From the NCBI GenBank assembly GCA_965209045.1, contig CBDBPW010000001.1, positions 496,001 through 560,000 on the forward strand: a stretch of 64,000 nt of DNA, written 5' to 3'. The position numbers were made by a program, and so were the translations under genes. The notes under the pieces were generated by a model. That model searched no databases and was not told the DNA's origin. It was given only the letters and a program-made list of their open reading frames with translations. Each line of letters starts with the position of its first letter. Positions within the stretch are counted from its first letter, which is position 1. The stretch comes from JAJEFO01 sp965209045. Lineage in GTDB: Bacteria; Pseudomonadota; Alphaproteobacteria; Rhodobacterales; Rhodobacteraceae. Of this stretch, positions 45,018-53,022 are shown one piece after another.

Positions 45018-45049
45018 TTTCCAATTCAAGCAATTTGTTGAATTGGAAA
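45018..45049. promoter_or_regulatory. perfect palindromic operator upstream of the flotillin gene
   Basis: Arms TTTCCAATTCAA (45,018-45,029) and TTGAATTGGAAA (45,038-45,049) are exact inverted copies around 8 bp. It lies in an AT-rich gap between the AmiC-like gene and the flotillin gene. A similar half (TTTCCAAGTCAA) occurs in the divergent promoter at 46,243. A MarR-type dimer site is the best reading. Confidence 0.65.
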
Positions 45050-45071
45050 GAGATATTTTCAACCTATTGTT

Positions 45072-46196
45072 TTACAGACGTTTTATGACCTCAAAGCGTA
45101 AGCCGTCCGCCCGCGCCAGGTAGATCGGCGCGCGTGCATGCTCGCCCGGCACGGAGCGCCTGCGCCCGCTCGTATAAGCCACCGGAGGTGCGTCGCGCAC
45201 GCTGTGGTCGCGCCAGACGTTCGCGTGCTCGCGCATCAGCCCGGCCAGGTAGTGCACGCCCTCGTACGTTGACTGGCCAAGCGCGTTCAGCAAGGGGGCC
45301 TGTTCTCCGTGAACCCGATAGTACCGTTCCTTGAAGGCGGCGTTCGCCTCGGTGGAAAGGGTTCCGAAGTACGAGGACGCGACGAACATGCGCTGGCTGT
45401 TCCGTGCGCCGCTCCCAAGCAGCCCGTTCTCCTCGATGGCGCAGGACAGGCGCACTATGCGGTCATGCAGTCTCGCCTGGCCGAACGCCCGGTTGAAGGC
45501 GACCGCGTCCTGCCCGACAAGCGAGATCAGCACCGCTTCCGCGCCGGACCCCGCAATCTCCTCGACGACGCGGGGCATGGCGTTCATCCCGAAGGGCAGG
45601 TACCTTTCGTATGCCAGGTTCACGGCCATCTCGCGCAGCCTTGTCTTCGCGTAGCTGTGCGATGCCCTTGGCCAGACGTAGTCGTTGCCGATCAGCGCCC
45701 AGCTGCGTGGCCGGTATTCCGTCTGGATGCACTCCATGGACGGACCGAGTTGCTCTTCCGGCACCTCCCCGATCGCGAAGAGCCCGTCCGTCCGTTCGCC
45801 GCCTTCGTAGAGCGGCGTGTAGATGTAGGGGACCCGCTGCCGGACCACCTTGCTGAGGCGCTGGCGCACGGCGCTGATGTGCATGCCGACGATCGCGTCG
45901 ATGGAATCCGTCTCGATCAGGTCGTTGACTGTCTCCTCGATCGATATGCTCGCCTCCATGGCCGCATCCAACATGATGAGCTGGACCTTCAGCCCGGCTA
46001 TGCCGGAGGACCGGTTCAACTCCTCCACGGCGACCTGCGCGCTCGAAATGCAGGACGGCGCCCAGAGCCCGGCTGCGCCGCAGAGGGGAATGAGGAGGGC
46101 GATGCGATACGTGCTCCCGCTGCGCAGGACTGGGTCTTCGCGCAGTTCCTCGAGTTCGGTCGGAACGTCCGGCAGCATGTTCGTCGAATGAACCAT
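45072..46196 (-). CDS. AmiC/UrtA-like ligand-binding protein without signal peptide
   Basis: A 374-aa Peripla_BP_6-type protein. It starts MVHSTNMLPDVPTELEELRE with no hydrophobic leader, so it should stay in the cytoplasm like Pseudomonas AmiC. Key stretches are YRIALLIPLCGAAGLWAPSC, VAVEELNRSSGIAGLKVQLI, YIYTPLYEGGERTDGLFAIG, LIGNDYVWPRASHSYAKTRL and YEGVHYLAGLMREHANVWRD. The LYEGGE region matches the ligand pocket stretch of the secreted relative at 42,068 (VLYEGGVCDRN). It is probably an intracellular amide sensor, but no AmiR-type antiterminator gene is seen here, so its partner may be the divergent MarR protein or another factor. First gene of the leftward cluster. Confidence 0.85.
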   Translation of the reverse strand: MVHSTNMLPDVPTELEELREDPVLRSGSTYRIALLIPLCGAAGLWAPSCISSAQVAVEELNRSSGIAGLKVQLIMLDAAMEASISIEETVNDLIETDSIDAIVGMHISAVRQRLSKVVRQRVPYIYTPLYEGGERTDGLFAIGEVPEEQLGPSMECIQTEYRPRSWALIGNDYVWPRASHSYAKTRLREMAVNLAYERYLPFGMNAMPRVVEEIAGSGAEAVLISLVGQDAVAFNRAFGQARLHDRIVRLSCAIEENGLLGSGARNSQRMFVASSYFGTLSTEANAAFKERYYRVHGEQAPLLNALGQSTYEGVHYLAGLMREHANVWRDHSVRDAPPVAYTSGRRRSVPGEHARAPIYLARADGLRFEVIKRL

Positions 46197-46228
46197 ACCT
46201 ACCTGCAGGATCGGGGCCGTCTACATAC

Positions 46229-46263
46229 CAATTGAATTCATTTTCCAAGTCAACTAGTTTTGC
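46229..46263. promoter_or_regulatory. divergent promoter with MarR-type operator
   Basis: On the minus strand TTGACT, a 17-bp gap and TGGTAT form a plausible promoter for the AmiC-like gene. The block TTTCCAAGTCAACTAGTTT (46,243-46,261) resembles the left part of the palindrome at 45,018 at about 15 of 19 positions and overlaps the -35. This fits autoregulation and control of the leftward operon by the MarR protein. Confidence 0.5.
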
Positions 46264-46285
46264 CCCGAGAGCCACGGTGAGCCCC

Positions 46286-46756
46286 ATGGAACAAAGCCCG
46301 AATCCAATGCGGAACTACCTGTCGTACGCGCTGGCAGCGGCACATCGGAAGGTCACCCTGTCTCTCAACACGCGCCTGAAGAGGCACGGCATGCAGATCG
46401 AGGCGTGGCGGATCCTGGAAACCCTGGAAACCGGGCAGCGCCTGACGATGGGGCAGCTTGCGGACGTGGTGCTGATGAACCCTCCGACCTTGACCAAGCT
46501 GGTTGACCGGATGGTGTCAGACGGGCTTGTTCATCGTCAGGTCGCCCGGCACGATCATCGCCAGATCAATGTCCTTGCCACCGCGCTGGGACGGAAGCGG
46601 ATGCTGCAGATCAGGCGGGAGGTCGAAGGCCAGGACGCTGCGCTGCTGCAAAGCCTGGGCAAGCCGGCGACCGAGGAATTGATCGAGCTGCTGAAGGGAA
46701 TCACGCAAGTCGCCCAGCTCTCGCCCATCGACGGCAACGCAAGCCGACCGCCTTGA
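46286..46756 (+). CDS. MarR-family transcriptional regulator
   Basis: A 156-aa regulator with the MarR winged helix: LETGQRLTMGQLADVVLMNP, PTLTKLVDRMVSDGLVHRQV and the wing RHDHRQINVLATALGRKRM. ATG 46286 is used; ATG 46307 (MRNYLSYALAAAHR) is a possible shorter start. It is divergent from the AmiC-like gene and likely binds the TTTCCAA-containing sites at 46,243 and 45,018. MarR proteins beside ligase genes often sense the acid or its CoA ester; that is inference here. Confidence 0.9.
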   Translation: MEQSPNPMRNYLSYALAAAHRKVTLSLNTRLKRHGMQIEAWRILETLETGQRLTMGQLADVVLMNPPTLTKLVDRMVSDGLVHRQVARHDHRQINVLATALGRKRMLQIRREVEGQDAALLQSLGKPATEELIELLKGITQVAQLSPIDGNASRPP

Positions 46757-47784
46757 ACTCGGTCCCTTGCAATTGAACGGGATGGGCCCTGCCCGATTTC
46801 TTCCCTGCCGACAGGTCGCGGTTCCGATTCCTGCCCGGGTCGCAACATGGCGTGCCAGGAGTTCAGGACGTTCCTGCCCCGCGACGATCCCGCGCCGCAC
46901 CGACAGCCGGGCAGGCCATTGGCAAGCGATTCAAGCCGGCCTGCTGGCACCAGTCGCCAGTTTGCGACCTCGACCGGGAGCAGCGAATCCGCCGCGCCGA
47001 AGCCTTGTTGTCGCGAAGGAAGGAAGGCGAAACCTGCCCGAACCGTCCGCAAGTCCAGCCTCTTGCTGCACCCAAGGCGGCAGCGGGCGGATCGCATCAG
47101 TTCGGCTTCGCTGACAGGTTGCATGCCTTGACGCGCAGAGAGCAGCCGGACCGGAATCGAGGCTCATAGCACCGCGCGCGCATCCCCGCCGCCGGAGCCA
47201 GTTGTCGTGCGAACGGCAACCGGATCCCGGCTCGTGCAACCCGCGGCTCTGGCAATGCAGCCACCCGACCTTTTGCGGGCAGTGCGACGGGCAACGGCAT
47301 CGCCGGCAGTCCGGGTCCACGGCGCATGCTTGCCAGGCTGATCTCGTAGCCCGTGGCTCATCGCCCTTGCCGTTCCGGCAATCATGGCACTCTGCCAAGG
47401 CGACGTGCGTGCGAGTGAGAGCAAGTTGCGCGGCAGAGACGGGCGAATCTCCGACAAGAAGGCCGTCGACACACGCAGTTCACTTGCGATCCGCCGCAGC
47501 AGGAAGCGGATGACAGCACCTCCTTCCGGACATTCGCCCCGGCGCGACCGTTCGACAACCGATGCCGTCAGCGAGCGCGAGGACACCGGACACGCGCCCG
47601 GTCCGTCAATCGCGCGAAATCACTCGATCGTCACTCATGTCGGGGATGGCAATGCCTGGATGCCCAAGCGAAGGAATTCAATCGGCCTTGAACTGGAAGT
47701 TTCATGACAAGGTGGCCTTGGTGCACTGCCCGATCACGCGTGCTCCGGTCTGTCCTGCGCCACGATGCGCTTGTCAACAATCCT
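46757..47784. other. about 1 kb without a recognisable gene
   Basis: Overlapping frames up to 190 codons exist on the minus strand (46,555-47,124; 47,164-47,586) but look like chance high-GC frames, rich in Arg, Ser and Cys. It ends at the 8-bp target duplication of the transposon at 47,793. Confidence 0.4.
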
Positions 47785-47801
47785 CGTCAGAGGGTAGTGG
47801 G

Positions 47802-48698
47802 TCACTTTGAATTTCGCCTCTTGTAGTTCTTCGGGCGATTTGGCTTCGGTGCAGCATCATCAACGAGCTTGATGATGTCCTCCAGATCCCAAACGCGATC
47901 CGTCACGCCGGCCTCCATCGCAGGAGTGACGCGCAGGGTCTGATGGATCCGGCAAAAGTTGTAGTACATGAAATGCAGCGCTACGCTCCAATGGTGATTC
48001 TCGATCTTCTTGGAGAACGCGTTGGTCAAGCGAGTGAATCGCCTCATGCTCATGCGCATCGTCAGGTTCTGCCGTTCGACGTAGCTGGTCGAAATGTCCT
48101 CTTCCTTCGGACGGCCCTCGACGGTTCGCTTGTGAGTGCCGGTGCACTCGCCGGGAGAGTACTTACGTTCGTGCCGCTTGCCATCCGTAGATTCGCCGTA
48201 GAGCTTGATCAACTGCGCATTGTCAACGTCGCCGCCAAAGGCGCCTTCCACGGCCTCCAGGCAAGCCTTGTGGCCGTCCGTGGTCAGTTGCACTCGATTG
48301 GCCAGACGCGCCCGCAGATCGTCCATCAGGTCGATGGCGGTCATGCCGGAGCGATCCCCGACGCGCCAGGCCGGGACCAGTTTTGTGTCAGCACAGATCG
48401 CGGTCCAAGTCCACACATCGCCAGCGTCCATTGGCGCGGCCTTGGCCCGCTTCACGTTCTTGTCCTTGCAGTAGATGAACGACCAAATCTCGTCCACTTG
48501 TATGCGCTGGCAGGGAAGGTTCACGAGAGCATTGGCCTGAAAGTCGGCACAAGCCTTGCCGGCAGCGACCATCAATCGTGAAACAGTCAGCTTTGACACT
48601 TCGGCAGTACGAGCGGCGGCGCGAATGCTCATGCCTTCGACAAGGCAACGAAGAATGAGTTTGCGGGTCTTGCTATCGAGCTTGTTCATACCCTTCAT
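47802..48698 (-). CDS. IS1-family transposase
   Basis: A 298-aa single-frame transposase of the IS1 group common in rhizobia and relatives. An N-terminal helix-turn-helix (EGMSIRAAARTAEVSKLTVS) precedes a DDE domain with candidate acidic residues in IQVDEIWSFIYCKDKN, VQLTTDGHKACLEAVEGAFG and STSYVERQNLTMRMSMRRFT. The tail is basic (PKPNRPKNYKRRNSK), and the stop falls inside the left inverted repeat. An internal Met three codons in (MNKLDSKTRK) may be the real start. It appears intact and is the only transposase gene in the 4.1-kb element. Confidence 0.92.
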   Translation of the reverse strand: MKGMNKLDSKTRKLILRCLVEGMSIRAAARTAEVSKLTVSRLMVAAGKACADFQANALVNLPCQRIQVDEIWSFIYCKDKNVKRAKAAPMDAGDVWTWTAICADTKLVPAWRVGDRSGMTAIDLMDDLRARLANRVQLTTDGHKACLEAVEGAFGGDVDNAQLIKLYGESTDGKRHERKYSPGECTGTHKRTVEGRPKEEDISTSYVERQNLTMRMSMRRFTRLTNAFSKKIENHHWSVALHFMYYNFCRIHQTLRVTPAMEAGVTDRVWDLEDIIKLVDDAAPKPNRPKNYKRRNSK

Positions 48699-48800
48699 AT
48701 AGAAACCGCAACGTCACAAGTCAAGCATTTAGGTCACTTTAACACCTGACGTTCAGTAGGTGATTGACATTCCTGCAGGAAGTGGACAAAATGCGCTTCC

Positions 48801-49097
48801 ATGAAGATCGAGTTCGCCGATTCGCAGCTTGCTCGAATATGCACAGATGAGGCTCATAAGTTGGGGTTACCCATCGCAGTCATAAGTGCCGCGAGAAAGA
48901 AACTGTTCGCACTCGAACAAGCGCCGGACGAGAGAACACTTCGAAACTTTAAGTCATTCAATTACAAGAAGTTGCAGGGTACGAAAGACGGGAGACGAAG
49001 TATTCGTGTCAACGACCAGTATAGAATCATATTTACGTTGGACAATTCTACCGTTCCACCGACTGTCCGTGTTTTGGACATTGGAGACACGCACTGA
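48801..49097 (+). CDS. higB: HigB/RelE-like toxin
   Basis: A 98-aa protein of the plasmid-maintenance killer family (ParE/RelE fold): MKIEFADSQLARICTDEAHK, LRNFKSFNYKKLQGTKDGRR and SIRVNDQYRIIFTLDNS. HigB toxins are ribosome-dependent mRNA endonucleases; the basic residues of the YKKLQG and RRSIRVN blocks are where the active site normally lies. It is immediately followed (11 bp) by its antitoxin gene, the usual hig order (toxin first). It lies inside the IS1-type transposon. Confidence 0.88.
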   Translation: MKIEFADSQLARICTDEAHKLGLPIAVISAARKKLFALEQAPDERTLRNFKSFNYKKLQGTKDGRRSIRVNDQYRIIFTLDNSTVPPTVRVLDIGDTH

Positions 49098-49108
49098 GGA
49101 GGCCGATC

Positions 49109-50239
49109 ATGTCGATCACATCTACTTTACCTGATATTCCCCATCCAGGTGAGTTTGTCGCTGAAGAACTGGAAGCGCGTGGGTGGTTGCAGCGCGATCT
49201 CGCATACATTCTCGGTGTGTCTGAACAGACGGTCAACACGATCATCAGCGGCAAGCGGGGAATCAGCCCGGATATGGCGAATGCGCTCGGAGATGCCTTC
49301 AATGTCTCTCCAGAATTCTTTGCGGGCCTTCAAAAGGCATATGAGATGTCGAAGGCAAGCCAACCTGACCCTGCCGTCGCAAAGCGTGCGTGGTTCCAGA
49401 GCCATTATCCTATTCGTGAAATGATCAAGCGGAGATGGTTGGTGGATACTGACGTCTCAATGCTGGAAGCACAGCTCACGCGTCTTTTCCAGACCGATGA
49501 CATTAAGAGCATTCAACATCCGGCGTACGCTGCCAAGAAAACGACCTATGACGAGGCAGTGTCATCCACTCAACTCGCATGGTTTTTTAGGGTCCATCAG
49601 ATTGCATCCGAGATGGTCGTGCGCCGCTATTCGCAGAAGTCTCTTGAGCAAGCAGTCGCAGAGATGCAATCACACTTGCTAGACCCTGAGGATGTTAGGC
49701 ATGTGCCACGAATGCTTGCGGATTGTGGAGTGAGATTCGTCATTGTTGAGACGTTGCCTGGCGCAAAGATCGATGGTGTGTGCTTCTGGATCAACGATGA
49801 TCCGGTAATCGGAATGACCATGAGGTTTGACAGGATAGACAACTTTTGGTTCGTCCTTCGGCATGAGATCGAGCATGTCCTCAACGGAGACGGACGGCAA
49901 GAACCGACTATTGATGTCGACCTCGCGGGAGAAGCCGAAGATGCAAATGATCGTTTGTCAGAAGAAGAACGCAGGGCTAATGCTGCAGCAGCAGACTTCT
50001 GCGTTCCTTCTGCTGAGATGAACTCGTTCTATGCCCGCAAGGCACCGTATATTTCCGAAAGGGATGCTGTTGGTTTCGCTAGGCGGGTGCAGCGTCATCC
50101 CGGCATTGTGGTAGGCCAACTACAGCACCGCTTGCAGCGACACGATTATCTGACACGTCTAAAGGTAAAAGTGCGCCGGTTCGTCGCGCCGAGCGCGGTT
50201 GTAGATGGATGGGGAGAACCGGCCCCGGTTAGTCTCTAG
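49109..50239 (+). CDS. higA: HigA antitoxin fused to ImmA/IrrE-type zinc peptidase
   Basis: A 376-aa two-domain protein. Residues 10-75 are the HigA XRE domain (PHPGEFVAEELEARGWLQRD, VSEQTVNTIISGKRGISPDM). Residues 200-310 carry an ImmA/IrrE-like metallopeptidase: HEIEH at 252-256 in FVLRHEIEHVLNGDG and the downstream EEERRANAAAADFCVP. In phage and ICE systems such peptidases cleave XRE repressors. Here the domain is covalently joined to the antitoxin, as in some HigA variants. It should repress the operon and neutralise HigB, with the peptidase part perhaps controlling its own stability. GC is lower than in the host genes. The next gene starts 9 bp later. Confidence 0.88.
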   Translation: MSITSTLPDIPHPGEFVAEELEARGWLQRDLAYILGVSEQTVNTIISGKRGISPDMANALGDAFNVSPEFFAGLQKAYEMSKASQPDPAVAKRAWFQSHYPIREMIKRRWLVDTDVSMLEAQLTRLFQTDDIKSIQHPAYAAKKTTYDEAVSSTQLAWFFRVHQIASEMVVRRYSQKSLEQAVAEMQSHLLDPEDVRHVPRMLADCGVRFVIVETLPGAKIDGVCFWINDDPVIGMTMRFDRIDNFWFVLRHEIEHVLNGDGRQEPTIDVDLAGEAEDANDRLSEEERRANAAAADFCVPSAEMNSFYARKAPYISERDAVGFARRVQRHPGIVVGQLQHRLQRHDYLTRLKVKVRRFVAPSAVVDGWGEPAPVSL

Positions 50240-50248
50240 GAGGAGAAA

Positions 50249-50722
50249 ATGGCTAAATTCCAAGTACAACTACAGCGTGTCTGGCATGCTTTCGAAGAAG
50301 AGCACGGATATATTCCCGCAACTGCTCGTGAAGCCTGCATGTGGGGTGTATCCAAAGGCATGATCGCAGAACCGAAATACGATCCTTACAAGAAATTAGC
50401 CGAAGACATGTCTCGTGCTCTTCGTGGAGAATACGCAACGGACCGCTTCGGCCGTCGATATAGAAAAAATCATGCTGTCCGTGTTGAAAAGGACGGCGTG
50501 CAGCATACGATGTGGGCTATATTCGGACATTCGGATCGCGAGCATATGCACAAAGCCTTCATCCAGCGCCGCGAACAAATCGTGGGGGATTGCTTTCAGC
50601 TTGCCACCGATGTGGACGTCTACAACGACTTGCACAAAGACCAAGAACCGGTCCAGATCCCTTTTGATTTTCGCGACGACGTGGAAGAGCGGAAACTATG
50701 GAACGACAAGGCCGCAGCTTAG
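50249..50722 (+). CDS. hypothetical third gene of the hig operon
   Basis: A 157-aa soluble protein with an excellent ribosome site (AGGAGGAG), 9 bp after the higA gene. It starts MAKFQVQLQRVWHAFEEEHG and contains ATDRFGRRYRKNHAVRVEKD, TMWAIFGHSDREHMHKAFIQ and REQIVGDCFQLATDVDVYND. No family is recognised with confidence, though similar short proteins follow HigA-ImmA genes elsewhere, as far as I recall. Tight spacing argues for a role with the toxin-antitoxin pair. No nuclease motif is evident. It is convergent with, and overlaps by 4 bp, the 50,719-50,940 gene. Confidence 0.7.
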   Translation: MAKFQVQLQRVWHAFEEEHGYIPATAREACMWGVSKGMIAEPKYDPYKKLAEDMSRALRGEYATDRFGRRYRKNHAVRVEKDGVQHTMWAIFGHSDREHMHKAFIQRREQIVGDCFQLATDVDVYNDLHKDQEPVQIPFDFRDDVEERKLWNDKAAA

Positions 50723-50940
50723 CCCATCTTTTTCCAACGCGCCTGCGCAGCAAGCCGCGCGATCTCTGATCGCCTATTTGGCGTGAGGGCGCGAGCACGC
50801 GCCGGTCCCCCCTTCCAACCCGCATTTCTCGCGCGTCGTTCCTTGGGGGACTCCTCAGGTTCGTCTATCTCGCCCGTCGCCACGTCCACGATGTGCTTGG
50901 CGAGCTGGTTCATATCGTTGGGTCTGCGCAGCCGATCCAT
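50719..50940 (-). CDS. small basic hypothetical protein
   Basis: A 73-aa protein from ATG 50940 (MDRLRRPNDMNQLAKHIVDV). It ends in a conserved basic tail (WKGGPARARALTPNRRSEIA, RLAAQARWKKMG). This layout (RPxDxNQLAKxIVDxATGE... GGxARAxxLTPxxRxEIAxxAAxARW) is very frequent in rhizobial and other alphaproteobacterial genomes as a small uncharacterised protein, from memory of the pattern. It may bind nucleic acid. It is transcribed towards the hig operon inside the transposon. Confidence 0.65.
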   Translation of the reverse strand: MDRLRRPNDMNQLAKHIVDVATGEIDEPEESPKERRARNAGWKGGPARARALTPNRRSEIARLAAQARWKKMG

Positions 50941-51186
50941 GAGCGAAATGTAGGACCGCATTTCTCCAACGTCAAGTCTGGCCTTGGCTCCTGCCGCAAG
51001 TCTGTCCGACGCTTCCCCCGTCACTTCTATCGACCCCGCTTTGTCGGGTCGCCCACTGAATAAAACAGCCCTTGTACCGGCACGGGGTAGCTCCCCTGGC
51101 CCGGCGAACAGGCGGGACTCCACCTTTCGGTAGAAGTGACAACGGCCCGGCACCCGCCGCCGCCGTCACTCAGCAGGGGGGATCCC

Positions 51187-51771
51187 ATGAAACACTCAAT
51201 CCTGACCTGTGCGTTCTTGATCATGTCCGCAACTCCGACATGGTCCGGCGAGGCGGCTGACATTGCCGTTGCCGAAAGGCTATTGAAGGCAACGGAACTC
51301 GGCGCGGAAAGTGCTGGCGCTGCAATGGATCGTGCCAACGCGGCGCTGCTTGCGGTCATGTCCAGATCGCCGGACACAGAAGTCATGCGTGGATTCAGAG
51401 GAACGCTCGAACATTGCTTTCGCGAAAAGTGCAAGGATGATCGCTTTTGGGGACCGGACTATCCCGAATACTACAAGTCGGACGAAGTGTTGGAATCCGA
51501 AGGCTGCTACTCTCGCACCAAGGCCAATGCGGAAGGATGCGGTGATCTCGGAATCAGGGCGTGCAAAGAACCACTCCCGGAGAATGTAGGTCAAGCAGCT
51601 CTTGCTGACTACAGCATGCTGGCCTGTCTAATGGACAATCCTCGTGCGAAGTCCATTCGCAACAGTCTCTATGACCTCTTCTTTGACGAGGAGGTTGAGA
51701 AACGTCTTGAGGGTGTTGCCCCGACAGAGCGGGAAGCGATCAAATCGCAAATCGGGGCAACTGACATCTAG
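51187..51771 (+). CDS. secreted hypothetical protein, transposon passenger
   Basis: A 194-aa protein with GGGGGA before ATG 51187. The signal peptide (MKHSILTCAFLIMSATPTWS) precedes a mainly helical mature part. Cysteines occur in pairs (LEHCFREKCKDD, EGCYSRTKANAEGCGDLGIR, ACKE, MLACLM), suggesting disulfides in the periplasm. The region LADYSMLACLMDNPRAKSIR and the acidic end FFDEEVEKRLEGV have no match I recognise. It is the last gene before the right inverted repeat. Why a toxin-antitoxin transposon carries an exported protein is unclear. Confidence 0.7.
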   Translation: MKHSILTCAFLIMSATPTWSGEAADIAVAERLLKATELGAESAGAAMDRANAALLAVMSRSPDTEVMRGFRGTLEHCFREKCKDDRFWGPDYPEYYKSDEVLESEGCYSRTKANAEGCGDLGIRACKEPLPENVGQAALADYSMLACLMDNPRAKSIRNSLYDLFFDEEVEKRLEGVAPTEREAIKSQIGATDI

Positions 51772-52052
51772 CCGCTGATCGCTCTGGACGGCAGGGCTTC
51801 AGGCTCATAGAACGCGAACGCCCTCGGATCTGAACTCCGGGGGCGGCGAATTTCAAAGTAACCCACTACCCGTCAGAGGCGCTCGGAAAAGGGGTCAGAA
51901 GCGTCCCTGCGTGGCGTCCTGGTCACCTTCGGCGTGTTGACAAGGTGCTGACACGCGGCCCATTTCCGAGCGTGCCCGCATGGTCAGCACGACCGGTCGC
52001 GAACGGTTCCACGTCCTGCGGCCCGGACCAGTCCGACCGGCAATCCACCGCC

Positions 52053-52238
52053 TCAGTGCTCCGGCAACTCCTCGTCCTCGAGTTCGGGCTCCGTGCCCGT
52101 GACCGCCATGGCGATGATCGTGAACGCGTCGGCAATGTCGTTCAACCCGCCCTCATCAAGGACGCCGGCGATGCGTCCCAGGTTGCCGTCGATGCGCTCC
52201 AGCACCTCGGCGATTCGTCCCTCGCTCGTTCCTGTCAT
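52053..52238 (-). CDS. small acidic hypothetical protein
   Basis: A 61-aa protein with GGAGG ten bases before ATG 52238. It consists of one helical stretch (GRIAEVLERIDGNLGRIAGV) followed by GGLNDIADAFTIIAMAVTGT and an acidic tail (EPELEDEELPEH). The hydrophobic part is short, so a membrane location is doubtful. It is solitary, just right of the transposon, and not recognised. Confidence 0.5.
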   Translation of the reverse strand: MTGTSEGRIAEVLERIDGNLGRIAGVLDEGGLNDIADAFTIIAMAVTGTEPELEDEELPEH

Positions 52239-53022
52239 CCCGGATACCTCCCTAGTCGCATTCAGCCGCCCGCAATTTCCGGCGCCGGCCGCAGGAAACG
52301 GGTTCCAGGGCGCAGGCAGCATGGCTAGGTACGGGCGCACGGGTGACCTCGGGACGAAGCGTGGCGCGTCCGGCTGAAAGCGCCGCCAGGCGGAACGGGA
52401 TCCTGGTGACAGCCCCGAAAAGGCCTGCCGGATTGAAGCCCCGTGCACCCGCAACCGCCCGGACCCGGCGGGCGGTTTCCGCCCTTCCCGCTTGCACGGA
52501 CGGCTTCCAGGGCTTCGCTGCCCGTCAACGCCGGACGCGTACTTCCGCGATCTGATTTCAGTTTTCACGACACTGGTGCCGGATCGTCTGACGGCGGGTC
52601 TCCGTATCCTGTGTCTTGCGGAACCGTCACGCCTGTCCAGCGGTGCCGCTCTCGCGCGTTCCCTCGATGCGCAGGCTTCTGGCGGACATGGGATCGAGAA
52701 GAGGCTTGCCACGATTCCCGAATCCGCCATAGTGAGTTGCACTTCGCCATGACAAATGGTGAACGCGTCGTCGATCTGGCGGCTCCCAGTCCTTCGGGAT
52801 GATCTTGCGTGCAGACTTGGGGCACGACGACGGCATCAGGGTGTATGGGACAGGGTCTACAGGATCATCGGATCCAAGAGGCTCGACGAGACCAATCGGA
52901 AAAGGATTCTCTTCATGGCATTCGGACAGGTCAATGCGGAATTTCATCGCGAAGCGCTGCAACACAACGCCGGGAAACATCTCGAACTGGATGAAAAGGA
53001 ACGGAATCAAGAAGCCGAAGGC
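52239..53022. other. intergenic before the Cache-barrel gene
   Basis: The frame of the next gene stays open back to 52,756, but that part (RLGARRRHQGVWDRVYRIIG) is unlike a signal peptide and has no good ribosome site. No other gene was recognised. Confidence 0.35.

Larger units (their letters stand above)
47793..51870. mobile_element. IS1-type transposon with toxin-antitoxin and other passenger genes
   Basis: A 4,078-bp element. The left end (47,793-47,818) and the reverse complement of the right end (51,845-51,870) match at 24 of 26 bases; both begin GGTAGTGGGT and include ACTTTGAA. An identical 8-bp sequence CGTCAGAG flanks it (47,785-47,792 and 51,871-51,878), the size expected for IS1-type transposition. 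The transposase gene fills the left end and five passenger genes fill the rest. The passengers are visibly lower in GC than the surrounding chromosome. The intact ends and perfect duplication indicate a recent insertion. Confidence 0.85.

Noticed and set aside
48733..48750. AGGTCACTTTAAC after the IS1-type transposase start as the right end of a shorter IS
   Set aside because: It has the same orientation as the left end and not the inverted one, and it matches over only about 10 bases. The full inverted end with the target duplication is at 51,845-51,870.
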